From the NCBI GenBank assembly GCA_030268105.1, contig BSDZ01000055.1:162461-226460 (forward strand): a stretch of DNA of 64,000 bases, in the 5' to 3' direction. The stretch comes from Volvox africanus. Lineage: Eukaryota > Chlorophyta > Chlorophyceae > Chlamydomonadales > Volvocaceae. This document shows positions 1 to 10,871 of the stretch, one piece after another. A program made the translations under genes and the position numbers. A model generated the notes under the pieces. It had not been told where the DNA came from and searched no databases. It was given only the letters and a program-made list of their open reading frames with translations. Each line of letters opens with the position of its first letter. The first letter of the stretch is position 1.

Positions 1-387
1 CACGGACATGGCACACATACTATGTACGTGCGACCCCACAGCTTCCACGTGCACAAAGTCAACAGGAATGCGCTTCATAAAAAGGTGCGTGCAGGCTGGT
101 GCCAGACATCCATCCGTGCGGCTGGATGGGCAGTCTCACGGATGGCCAGGCTTCCATCTCATCTGTGCTGCTTTGCTGACTGTGCCTGCCTGCAAACGTA
201 TGCAGCTCCATTCCTTTCTTCATGTGGCTCACGTGTTGCACTTTCTTGCACGGCCAGAACCCCCCTTCCCGCCCGCTGACCTGTGTCGTACATGCAGTCA
301 CGTGTGTCTCGGACGTGAGCGTTAGCGCATGGAAGGGGCTCCGTCCGGGCTGCGTTTTTGTCGTTTTGTTTTGTATGCTAGGTATGT
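1..387. repeat. Partial monomer at left window edge
   Basis: This is the 3' part of a monomer, beginning just before the CACGGACATGG segment that follows the CA tract. It has the medium form: GGATGG is present twice and the 11-bp ATG-flanked block is absent. It differs from the clean core by small indels, such as an extra A in the run before GGTGCGTG (near 80) and an extra T in CACGTGTTGCAC (near 236). The array therefore continues to the left of the window. Confidence 0.5.
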
Positions 388-3300
388 GTGGCATGGATGC
401 GGCAGATGGGGTGTGTGGCATGGATCGTTCATACCATGGTGTGAAAACCGCCCATCCCATCAGCACTGGGCACGTAAGCACATTGGGCCAAATCAGTAGT
501 ACGGTGGGGGACCACGTGCGAACCCTTGGTGACGATCTGTTGCGCACCGTTTCGGACGGCAACCCATGCGCACAGATCCAACGCCTTGCCCCACGACCCC
601 ACGACACGGCACACACACACACGGACATGGCACACATACTATGTACGTGCGACCCCACAGCTTCCACGTGCACAAAGTCAACAGGAATGCGCTTCATAAA
701 GGTGCGGCAGGCTGGTGCCAGACATCCATCCGTGCGGCTGGATGGGCAGTCTCACGGATGGCCAGGCTTCCATCTCATCTGTGCTGCTTTGCTGACTGTG
801 CCTGCCTGCAAACGTATGCAGCTCCATTCCTTTCTTCATGTGGCTCACGTGTGCACTTTCTTGCACGGCCAGAACCCCCTTCCCGCCCGCTGACCTGTGT
901 CGTACATGCAGTCACGTGTGGCTCGGACGTGAGCGTAGCGCATGGAAGGGGCTCCGTCCGGGCTGCGTTTTTTGTCGTTTTGTTTTTGTATGCTAGGTAT
1001 GTGTGGCATGGATGCGGCAGATGGGGTGTGGTGGCATGGATCGTTCATACCATGGTGAAAACCGCCCCATCCCATCAGCACTGGGCACGTAAGCACCATT
1101 GGGCCAAATCAGTAGTACGGTGGGGGACCACGTGCGAACCCTTGGTGACGATCTGTTGCGCACCGTTCGGACGGCAACCCATGCGCACAGATCCAACGCC
1201 TTGCCCCACGACCCCACGGACACGGCACACACACACACGGACCATGGCACACATACTATGTACGTGCGACCCCACAGCTTCCACGTGCACAAAGTCAACA
1301 GGAATGCGCTTCATAAAAGGTGCGTGCAGGCTGGTGCCAGACATCCATCCGTGCGGCTGGATGGGCAGTCTCACGGATGGCCAGGCTTCCATCTCATCTG
1401 TGCTGCTTTGCTGACTGTGCCTGCCTGCAAACGTATGCAGCTCCATTCCTTTCTTCATGTGGCTCACGTGTGCACTTTCTTGCACGGCCAGAACCCCCTT
1501 CCCGCCCGCTGACCTGTGTCGTACATGCAGTCACGTGTGGTCTCGGACGTGAGCGTTAGCGCATGGAAGGGGCTCCGTCCGGGCTGCGTTTTTGTCGTTT
1601 TGTTTTGTATGCTAGGTATGTGTGGCATGGATGCGGCAGATGGGGTGTGGTGCATGGATCGTTCATACCATGGTGAAAACCGCCCATCCCATCAGCACTG
1701 GGCACGTAAGCACCATTGGCCAAATCAGTAGTACGGTGGGGGACCACGTGCGAACCCTTGGTGACGATCTGTTGCGCACCGTTTGGACGGCAACCCATGC
1801 GCACAGATCCAACGCCTTGCCCCACGACCCCACGACACGGCACACACACACACGGACATGGCACACATACTATGTACGTGCGACCCCACAGCTTCCACGT
1901 GCACAAAGTCAACAGGAATGCGCTTCATAAAAGGTGCGTGCAGGCTGGTGCCAGACATCCATCCGTGCGGCTGGATGGGCAGTCTCACGGATGGCCAGGC
2001 TTCCATCTCATCTGTGCTGCCTTTGCTGACTGTGCCTGCCTGCAAACGTATGCAGCTCCATTCCTTTCTTCATGTGGCTCACGTGTGCACTTTCTTGCAC
2101 GGCCAGAACCCCCTTCCCGCCCGCTGACCTGTGTCGTACATGCAGTCACGTGTGGTCTCGGACGTGAGCGTAGCGCATGGAAGGGGCTCCGTCCGGGCTG
2201 CGTTTTTGTCGTTTTGTTTTGTATGCTAGGTATGTGTGGCATGGATGCGGCAGATGGGGTGTGGTGGCATGGATCGTTCATACCATGGTGAAAACCGCCC
2301 ATCCCATCAGCACTGGGCACGTAAGCACCATTGGGCCAAATCAGTAGTACGGTGGGGGACCACGTGCGAACCCTTGGTGACGATCTGTTGCGCACCGTTT
2401 CGGACGGCAACCCATGCGCACAGATCCAACGCCTTGCCCCACGACCCCACGACACGGCACACACACACACGGACATGGCACACATACTATGTACGTGCGA
2501 CCCCACAGCTTCCACGTGCACAAAGTCAACAGGAATGCGCTTCATAAAAGGTGCGTGCAGGCTGGTGCCAGACATCCATCCGTGCGGCTGGATGGGCAGT
2601 CTCACGGATGGCCAGGCTTCCATCTCATCTGTGCTGCTTTGCTGACTGTGCCTGCCTGCAAACGTATGTGTTAGCTATGCAGCTCCATTCCTTTCTTCAT
2701 GTGGCTCACGTGTGCACTTTCTTGCACGGCCAGAACCCCCCTTCCCGCCCGCTGACCTGTGTCGTACATGCAGTCACGTGTGGTCTCGGACGTGAGCGTA
2801 AGCGCATGGAAGGGGCTCCGTCCGGGCTGCGTTTTTGTCGTTTTGTTTTGTATGCTAGGTATGTGTGGCATGGATGCGGCAGATGGGGTGTGGTGGCATG
2901 GATCGTTCATACCATGGTGAAAACCGCCCATCCCATCAGCACTGGGCACGTAAGCACCATTGGGCCAAATCAGTAGTACGGTGGGGGACCACGTGCGAAC
3001 CCTTGGTGACGATCTGTTGCGCACCGTTTCGGACGGCAACCCATGCGCACAGATCCAACGCCTTGCCCCACGACCCCACGACACGGCACACACACACACG
3101 GACATGGCACACATACTATGTACGTGCGACCCCACAGCTTCCACGTGCACAAAGTCAACAGGAATGCGCTTCATAAAAGGTGCGTGCAGGCTGGTGCCAG
3201 ACATCCATCCGTGCGGCTGGATGGGCAGTCTCACGGATGGCCAGGCTTCCATCTCATCTGTGCTGCTTTGCTGACTGTGCCTGCCTGCAAACGTATGCAG

Positions 3301-6300
3301 CTCCATTCCTTTCTTCATGTGGCTCACGTGTGCACTTTCTTGCACGGCCAGAACCCCCTTCCCGCCCGCTGACCTGTGTCGTACATGCAGTCACGTGTGG
3401 TCTCGGACGTGAGCGTAGCGCATGGAAGGGGCTCCGTCCGGGCTGCGTTTTTGTCGTTTTGTTTTGTATGCTAGGTATGTGTGGCATGGATGCGGCAGAT
3501 GGGGTGTGGTGGCATGGATCGTTCATACCATGGTGAAAACCGCCCATCCCATCAGCACTGGGCACGTAAGCACCATTGGGCCAAATCAGTAGTACGGTGG
3601 GGGACCACGTGCGAACCCTTGGTGACGATCTGTTGCGCACCGTTTCGGACGGCAACCCATGCGCACAGATCCAACGCCTTGCCCCACGACCCCACGACAC
3701 GGCACACACACACACGGACATGGCACACATACTATGTACGTGCGACCCCACAGCTTCCACGTGCACAAAGTCAACAGGAATGCGCTTCATAAAAGGTGCG
3801 TGCAGGCTGGTGCCAGACATCCATCCGTGCGGCTGGATGGGCAGTCTCACGGATGGCCAGGCTTCCATCTCATCTGTGCTGCCTTTGCTGACTGTGCCTG
3901 CCTGCAAACGTATGTGTTAGCTATGCAGCTCCATTCCTTTCTTCATGTGGCTCACGTGTGCACTTCTGCACGGCCAGAACCCCCTTCCCGCCCGCTGACC
4001 TGTGTCGTACATGCAGTCACGTGTGGTCTCGGACGTGAGCGTAGCGCATGGAAGGGGCTCCGTCCGGGCTGCGTTTTTTGTCGTTTTGTTTTGTATGCTA
4101 GGTATGTGTGGCATGGATGCGGCAGATGGGGTGTGGTGGCATGGATCGTTCATACCATGGTGAAAACCGCCCATCCCATCAGCACTGGGCACGTAAGCAC
4201 CATTGGGCCAAATCAGTAGTACGGTGGGGGACCACGTGCGAACCCTTGGTGACGATCTGTTGCGCACCGTTTGGACGGCAACCCATGCGCACAGATCCAA
4301 CGCCTTGCCCCACGACCCCACGACACGGCACACACACACACGGACATGGCACACATACTATGTACGTGCGACCCCACAGCTTCCACGTGCACAAAGTCAA
4401 CAGGAATGCGCTTCATAAAAGGTGCGTGCAGGCTGGTGCCAGACATCCATCCGTGCGGCTGGATGGGCAGTCTCACGGATGGCCAGGCTTCCATCTCATC
4501 TGTGCTGCTTTGCTGACTGTGCCTGCCTGCAAACGTATGCAGCTCCATTCCTTTCTTCATGTGGCTCACGTGTGCACTTTCTTGCACGGCCAGAACCCCC
4601 TTCCCGCCCGCTGACCTGTGTCGTACATGCAGTCACGTGTGGTCTCGGACGTGAGCGTAGCGCATGGAAGGGGCTCCGTCCGGGCTGCGTTTTTGTCGTT
4701 TTGTTTTGTATGCTAGGTATGTGTGGCATGGATGCGGCAGATGGGGTGTGGTGGCATGGATCGTTCATACCATGGTGAAAACCGCCCATCCCATCAGCAC
4801 TGGGCACGTAAGCACCATTGGGCCAAATCAGTAGTACGGTGGGGGACCACGTGCGAACCCTTGGTGACGATCTGTTGCGCACCGTTCGGACGGCAACCCA
4901 TGCGCACAGATCCAACGCCTTGCCCCACGACCCCACGACACGGCACACACACACACGGACATGGCACACATACTATGTACGTGCGACCCCACAGCTTCCA
5001 CGTGCACAAAGTCAACAGGAATGCGCTTCATAAAAGGTGCGTGCAGGCTGGTGCCAGACATCCATCCGTGCGGCTGGATGGGCAGTCTCACGGATGGCCA
5101 GGCTTCCATCTCATCTGTGCTGCTTTGCTGACTGTGCCTGCCTGCAAACGTATGCAGCTCCATTCCTTTCTTCATGTGGCTCACGTGTGCACTTTCTTGC
5201 ACGGCCAGAACCCCCTTCCCGCCCGCTGACCTGTGTCGTACATGCAGTCACGTGTGGTCTCGGACGTGAGCGTTAGCGCATGGAAGGGGCTCCGTCCGGG
5301 CTGCGTTTTTGTCGTTTTGTTTTGTATGCTAGGTATGTGTGGCATGGATGCGGCAGATGGGGTGTTGGTGGCATGGATCGTTCATACCATGGTGAAAACC
5401 GCCCATCCCATCAGCACTGGGCACGTAAGCACCATTGGGCCAAATCAGTAGTACGGTGGGGGACCACGTGCGAACCCTTGGTGACGATCTGTTGCGCACC
5501 GTTCGGACGGCAACCCATGCGCACAGATCCAACGCCTTGCCCCACGACCCCACGACACGGCACACACACCACACGGACATGGCACACATACTATGTACGT
5601 GCGACCCCACAGCTTCCACGTGCACAAAGTCAACAGGAATGCGCTTCATAAAAGGTGCGTGCAGGCTGGTGCCAGACATCCATCCGTGCGGCTGGATGGG
5701 CAGTCTCACGGATGGCCAGGCTTCCATCTCATCTGTGCTGCTTTGCTGACTGTGCCTGCCTGCAAACGTATGCAGCTCCATTCCTTTCTTCATGTGGCTC
5801 ACGTGTGCACTTTCTTGCACGGCCAGAACCCCCTTCCCGCCCGCTGACCTGTGTCGTACATGCAGTCACGTGTGGTCTCGGACGTGAGCGTAGCGCATGG
5901 AAGGGGCTCCGTCCGGGCTGCGTTTTTGTCGTTTTGTTTTGTATGCTAGGTATGTGTGGCATGGATGCGGCAGATGGGGTGTGGTGGCATGGATCGTTCA
6001 TACCATGGTGAAAACCGCCCATCCCATCAGCACTGGGCACGTAAGCACCATTGGGCCAAATCAGTAGTACGGTGGGGGACCACGTGCGAACCCTTGGTGA
6101 CGATCTGTTGCGCACCGTTCGGACGGCAACCCATGCGCACAGATCCAACGCCTTGCCCCACGACCCCACGACACGGCACACACACACACGGACATGGCAC
6201 ACATACTATGTACGTGCGACCCCACAGCTTCCACGTGCACAAAGTCAACAGGAATGCGCTTCATAAAAGGTGCGTGCAGGCTGGTGCCAGACATCCATCC

Positions 6301-7807
6301 GTGCGGCTGGATGGGCAGTCTCACGGATGGCCAGGCTTCCATCTCATCTGTGCTGCTTTGCTGACTGTGCCTGCCTGCAAACGTATGCAGCTCCATTCCT
6401 TTCTTCATGTGGCTCACGTGTGCACTTTCTTGCACGGCCAGAACCCCCTTCCCGCCCGCTGACCTGTGTCGTACATGCAGTCACGTGTGGTCTCGGACGT
6501 GAGCGTAGCGCATGGAAGGGGCTCCGTCCGGGCTGCGTTTTTGTCGTTTTGTTTTGTATGCTAGGTATGTGTGGCATGGATGCGGCAGATGGGGTGTGGT
6601 GGCATGGATCGTTTCATACCATGGTGAAAACCGCCCATCCCATCAGCACTGGGCACGTAAGCACCATTGTGCCAAATCAGTAGTACGGTGGGGGACCACG
6701 TGCGAACCCTTGGTGACGATCTGTTGCGCACCGTTCGGACGGCAACCCATGCGCACAGATCCAACGCCTTGCCCCACGACCCCACGACACGGCACACACA
6801 CACACGGACATGGCACACATACTATGTACGTGCGACCCCACAGCTTCCACGTGCACAAAGTCAACAGGAATGCGCTTCATAAAAGGTGCGTGCAGGCTGG
6901 TGCCAGACATCCATCCGTGCGGCTGGATGGGCAGTCTCACGGATGGCCAGGCTTCCATCTCATCTGTGCTGCTTTGCTGACTGTGCCTGCCTGCAAACGT
7001 ATGCAGCTCCATTCCTTTCTTCATGTGGCTCACGTGTGCACTTTCTTGCACGGCCAGAACCCCCTTCCCGCCCGCTGACCTGTGTCGTACATGCAGTCAC
7101 GTGTGGTCTCGGACGTGAGCGTAGCGCATGGAAGGGGCTCCGTCCGGGCTGCGTTTTTTGTCGTTTTGTTTTGTATGCTAGGTATGTGTGGCATGGATGC
7201 GGCAGATGGGGTGTGGTGGCATGGATCGTTCATACCATGGTGAAACCGCCCATCCCATCAGCACTGGGCACGTAAGCACCATTGGGCCAAATCAGTAGTA
7301 CGGTGGGGGACCACGTGCGAACCCTTGGTGACGATCTGTTGCGCACCGTTTGGACGGCAACCCATGCGCACAGATCCAACGCCTTGCCCCACGACCCCAC
7401 GACACGGCACACACACACACGGACATGGCACACATACTATGTACGTGCGACCCCACAGCTTCCACGTGCACAAAGTCAACAGGAATGCGCTTCATAAAAG
7501 GTGCGTGCAGGCTGGTGCCAGACATCCATCCGTGCGGCTGGATGGGCAGTCTCACGGATGGCCAGGCTTCCATCTCATCTGTGCTGCTTTGCTGACTGTG
7601 CCTGCCTGCAAACGTATAGCTATGCAGCTCCATTCCTTTCTTCATGTGGCTCACGTGTGCACTTTCTTGCACGGCCAGAACCCCCTTCCCGCCCGCTGAC
7701 CTGTGTCGTACATGCAGTCACGTGTGGTCTCGGACGTGAGCGTAGCGCATGGAAGGGGCTCCGTCCGGGCTGCGTTTTTGTCGTTTTGTTTTGTATGCTA
7801 GGTATGT
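388..7807. repeat. Left block: 12 monomers with irregular lengths
   Basis: Monomers start at 388, 1003, 1622, 2236, 2865, 3481, 4108, 4723, 5339, 5956, 6571 and 7188. Spacings are 614-629 bp. The copies at 2236 and 3481 are long form; 7188 carries a partial version of the 11-bp block; the rest are medium. Lengths also vary by 1-5 bp through homopolymer and dinucleotide changes: T-run length before GTCG, A-run length in CATAAAAGG, an extra T in the CACCGTTTCGG segment, and CA-tract length. No short-form copy occurs here. The scatter is strongest in the first 2 kb, where sequence quality or true divergence could both explain it. The copy at 6571 carries a rare TTGTGCC variant (T at 6670) shared with a copy 40 kb away. 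Confidence 0.5.
7188..7807. repeat. Monomer with a partial 11-bp block
   Basis: At 7613-7624 this copy reads CGTATAGCTATG. Long-form copies read CGTATGTGTTAGCTATG there, and medium copies read CGTATG. The intermediate is most simply explained as loss of 5 bp (GTGTT) from a long-form copy, junction near 7617/7618. It is the only such intermediate that I saw, and it supports the long form being able to give rise to shorter ones. Confidence 0.5.
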
Positions 7808-10269
7808 GTGGCATGGATGCGGCAGATGGGGTGTGGTGGCATGGATCGTTCATTACCATGGTGAAAACCGCCCATCCCATCAGCACTGGGCACGTAAGCA
7901 CCATTGGGCCAAATCAGTAGTACGGTGGGGGACCACGTGCGAACCCTTGGTGACGATCTGTTGCGCACCGTTCGGACGGCAACCCATGCGCACAGATCCA
8001 ACGCCTTGCCCCACGACCCCACGACACGGCACACACACACACGGACATGGCACACATACTATGTACGTGCGACCCCACAGCTTCCACGTGCACAAAGTCA
8101 ACAGGAATGCGCTTCATAAAAGGTGCGTGCAGGCTGGTGCCAGACATCCATCCGTGCGGCTGGATGGGCAGTCTCACGGATGGCCAGGCTTCCATCTCAT
8201 CTGTGCTGCTTTGCTGACTGTGCCTGCCTGCAAACGTATGCAGCTCCATTCCTTTCTTCATGTGGCTCACGTGTGCACTTTCTTGCACGGCCAGAACCCC
8301 CTTCCCGCCCGCTGACCTGTGTCGTACATGCAGTCACGTGTGGTCTCGGACGTGAGCGTAGCGCATGGAAGGGGCTCCGTCCGGGCTGCGTTTTTGTCGT
8401 TTTGTTTTGTATGCTAGGTATGTGTGGCATGGATGCGGCAGATGGGGTGTGGTGGCATAGATCGTTCATACCATGGTGAAAACCGCCCATCCCATCAGCA
8501 CTGGGCACGTAAGCACCATTGGGCCAAATCAGTAGTACGGTGGGGGACCACGTGCGAACCCTTGGTGACGATCTGTTGCGCACCGTTCGGACGGCAACCC
8601 ATGCGCACAGATCCAACGCCTTGCCCCACGACCCCACGACACGGCACACACACACACGGACATGGCACACATACTATGTACGTGCGACCCCACAGCTTCC
8701 ACGTGCACAAAGTCAACAGGAATGCGCTTCATAAAAGGTGCGTGCAGGCTGGTGCCAGACATCCATCCGTGCGGCTGGATGGGCAGTCTCACGGATGGCC
8801 AGGCTTCCATCTCATCTGTGCTGCTTTGCTGACTGTGCCTGCCTGCAAACGTATGCAGCTCCATTCCTTTCTTCATGTGGCTCACGTGTGCACTTTCTTG
8901 CACGGCCAGAACCCCCTTCCCGCCCGCTGACCTGTGTCGTACATGCAGTCACGTGTGGTCTCGGACGTGAGCGTAGCGCATGGAAGGGGCTCCGTCCGGG
9001 CTGCGTTTTTGTCGTTTTGTTTTGTATGCTAGGTATGTGTGGCATGGATGCGGCAGATGGGGTGTGGTGGCATGGATCGTTCATACCATGGTGAAAACCG
9101 CCCATCCCATCAGCACTGGGCACGTAAGCACCATTGGGCCAAATCAGTAGTACGGTGGGTGACCACGTGCGAACCCTTGGTGACGATCTGTTGCGCACCG
9201 TTTCGGACGGCAACCCATGCGCACAGATCCAACGCCTTGCCCCACGACCCCACGACACGGCACACACCCACACGGACATGGCACACATACTATGTACGTG
9301 CGACCCCACAGCTTCCACGTGCACAAAGTCAACAGGAATGCGCTTCATAAAAGGTGCGTGCAGGCTGGTGCCAGACATCCATCCGTGCGGCTGGATGGGC
9401 AGTCTCACGGATGGCCAGGCTTCCATCTCATCTGTGCTGCTTTGCTGACTGTGCCTGCCTGCAAACGTATGCAGCTCCATACCTTTCTTCATGTGGCTCA
9501 CGTGTGCACTTTCTTGCACGGCCAGAACCCCCTTCCCGCCCGCTGACCTGTGTCGTACATGCAGTCACGTGTGGTCTCGGACGTGAGCGTAGCGCATGGA
9601 AGGGGCTCCGTCCGGGCTGCGTTTTTGTCGTTTTGTTTTGTATGCTAGGTATGTGTGGCATGGATGCGGCAGATGGGGTGTGGTGGCATGGATCGTTCAT
9701 ACCATGGTGAAAACCGCCCATCCCATCAGCACTGGGCACGTAAGCACCATTGGGCCAAATCAGTAGTACGGTGGGGGACCACGTGCGAACCCTTGGTGAC
9801 GATCTGTTGCGCACCGTTCGGACGGCAACCCATGCGCACAGATCCAACGCCTTGCCCCACGACCCCACGACACGGCACACACACACACGGACATGGCACA
9901 CATACTATGTACGTGCGACCCCACAGCTTCCACGTGCACAAAGTCAACAGGAATGCGCTTCATAAAAGGTGCGTGCAGGCTGGTGCCAGACATCCATCCG
10001 TGCGGCTGGATGGGCAGTCTCACGGATGGCCAGGCTTCCATCTCATCTGTGCTGCTTTGCTGACTGTGCCTGCCTGCAAACGTATGCAGCTCCATTCCTT
10101 TCTTCATGTGGCTCACGTGTGCACTTTCTTGCACGGCCAGAACCCCCTTCCCGCCCGCTGACCTGTGTCGTACATGCAGTCACGTGTGGTCTCGGACGTG
10201 AGCGTAGCGCATGGAAGGGGCTCCGTCCGGGCTGCGTTTTTGTCGTTTTGTTTTGTATGCTAGGTATGT

Positions 10270-10308
10270 GTGGCATGGATGCGGCAGATGGGGTGTGGTG
10301 GCATGGAT
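10270..10308 (+). repeat. Internal 11-bp direct repeat, 28 bp apart
   Basis: GTGGCATGGAT occurs at 10270-10280 and again at 10298-10308 in the reference monomer, and likewise in nearly every copy. It may be the relic of a 28-bp internal duplication. No monomer showed the 28-bp loss expected from recombination between the two copies. The first copy is the most variable stretch of the monomer (C-to-G at its fifth base, G-to-T or G-to-C at its fourth, G-to-C at its ninth in different monomers), while I saw far fewer changes in the second. Confidence 0.5.
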
Positions 10309-10330
10309 CGTTCATACCATGGTGAAAACC

Positions 10331-10352
10331 GCCCATCCCATCAGCACTGGGC
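10331..10352. other. Short dyad, 5-bp stem
   Basis: GCCCA at 10331-10335 is the reverse complement of TGGGC at 10348-10352, with 12 bases between. It is present in almost every monomer. The stem is short and may have no function. Confidence 0.5.
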
Positions 10353-10490
10353 ACGTAAGCACCATTGGGCCAAATCAGTAGTACGGTGGGGGACCACGTG
10401 CGAACCCTTGGTGACGATCTGTTGCGCACCGTTTGGACGGCAACCCATGCGCACAGATCCAACGCCTTGCCCCACGACCCCACGACACGG

Positions 10491-10503
10491 CACACACACA
10501 CAC
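10491..10503. repeat. CA microsatellite tract with A/C variant
   Basis: A short CA run lies in each monomer. Two allele classes alternate through the array: uninterrupted CA, and a form with CCC (A-to-C at the position equivalent to 10498), for example near 14179, 22156, 23367, 25797 and 28861. The variant helps define higher-order repeat boundaries. Tract length is nearly constant in the clean core; a CACACCACAC form occurs at about 5567, 56559, 58416 and 59037. Confidence 0.5.
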
Positions 10504-10608
10504 GGACATGGCACACATACTATGTACGTGCGACCCCACAGCTTCCACGTGCACAAAGTCAACAGGAATGCGCTTCATAAAAGGTGCGTGCAGGCTGGTG
10601 CCAGACAT

Positions 10609-10644
10609 CCATCCGTGCGGCTGGATGGGCAGTCTCACGGATGG
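10609..10644. repeat. 16-bp deletion hotspot: GGATGG direct repeat with inverted CCATCC
   Basis: GGATGG at 10623-10628 and 10639-10644 flank ten bases. Short monomers carry a single GGATGG and lack exactly 16 bp, the outcome expected from slippage or annealing between the two copies. CCATCC at 10609-10614 is the reverse complement of both copies and could form a hairpin with the first (8-base loop) or the second (24-base loop). About 20 monomers have the deletion: starts 17691, 18290, 20130, 20729, 21328, 21927, 23756, 24970, 26810, 27409, 29249, 29848, 34818, 47804, 49629, 50228, 50829, 51428, 53893 and 55109. Confidence 0.5.
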
Positions 10645-10733
10645 CCAGGCTTCCATCTCATCTGTGCTGCTTTGCTGACTGTGCCTGCCTGCAAACGTAT
10701 GCAGCTCCATTCCTTTCTTCATGTGGCTCACGT

Positions 10734-10749
10734 GTGCACTTTCTTGCAC
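10734..10749. other. Short dyad GTGCA/TGCAC
   Basis: GTGCA at 10734-10738 and TGCAC at 10745-10749 are inverted repeats around the six-base loop CTTTCT. The dyad shares its first base with the third CACGTG of the monomer. It recurs in nearly every copy; function is unknown. Confidence 0.5.
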
Positions 10750-10793
10750 GGCCAGAACCCCCTTCCCGCCCGCTGACCTGTGTCGTACATGCA

Positions 10794-10801
10794 GTCACGT
10801 G
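10794..10801. promoter_or_regulatory. GTCACGTG octamer, CDEI-like
   Basis: The fourth CACGTG of each monomer sits in GTCACGTG, an exact match to RTCACRTG, the consensus of centromere DNA element I bound by Cbf1 in budding yeast. The same octamer is a general bHLH site in fungi, and point centromeres are single-copy rather than tandem arrays, so the match does not show that this is a centromere. No CDEIII-like element was recognised nearby. Confidence 0.5.
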
Positions 10802-10850
10802 TGGTCTCGGACGTGAGCGTAGCGCATGGAAGGGGCTCCGTCCGGGCTGC

Positions 10851-10871
10851 GTTTTTGTCGTTTTGTTTTGT
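10851..10871 (+). other. T-rich tract
   Basis: This 21-base tract has runs of five, four and four T separated by G or CG, and is the only clearly AT-leaning stretch in a GC-rich monomer. T-run lengths vary in the left and right blocks (six T near 4074 and 7152, seven T near 54460, four T near 44061 and 51397), and one sub-family at 42.2-43.5 kb has C in place of two G. Run-length changes here are also the commonest type of long-read error. Confidence 0.5.

Larger units (their letters stand above)
10395..10801. promoter_or_regulatory. Four CACGTG palindromes per monomer
   Basis: CACGTG occurs at 10395, 10546, 10729 and 10796 in the reference monomer and at equivalent places in nearly every other copy, roughly 400 times in the window. 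One 6-mer is expected about 0.15 times per 615 bp by chance. The first two lie in CCACGTGC and the last two in TCACGTGTG, so they form two pairs. Spacings are 151, 183, 67 and 214 bp. CACGTG is the core of E-boxes (bHLH factors) in animals and fungi and of G-boxes (bHLH/bZIP) in plants. Presence is directly seen; that anything binds here is inference. Confidence 0.5.

Noticed and set aside
10391..10412. GGTTCG on the minus strand, resembling the first half of a tRNA B box
   Set aside because: Only six leading positions fit and no A box or cloverleaf can be formed around it, so no tRNA or SINE is supported.
10706..10754. Pyrimidine-rich stretch ending in CCAG, resembling a splice acceptor
   Set aside because: It lacks a convincing branch point, donor or exon with coding character; such matches are expected in a repeat of this composition.
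10270..10776. Recurrent 168-codon frame opening at the monomer anchor
   Set aside because: It opens on GTG, is cut to 130 or 145 codons by the short and long forms, and overlaps equally long frames on the other strand. There is no sign of selection on codons.
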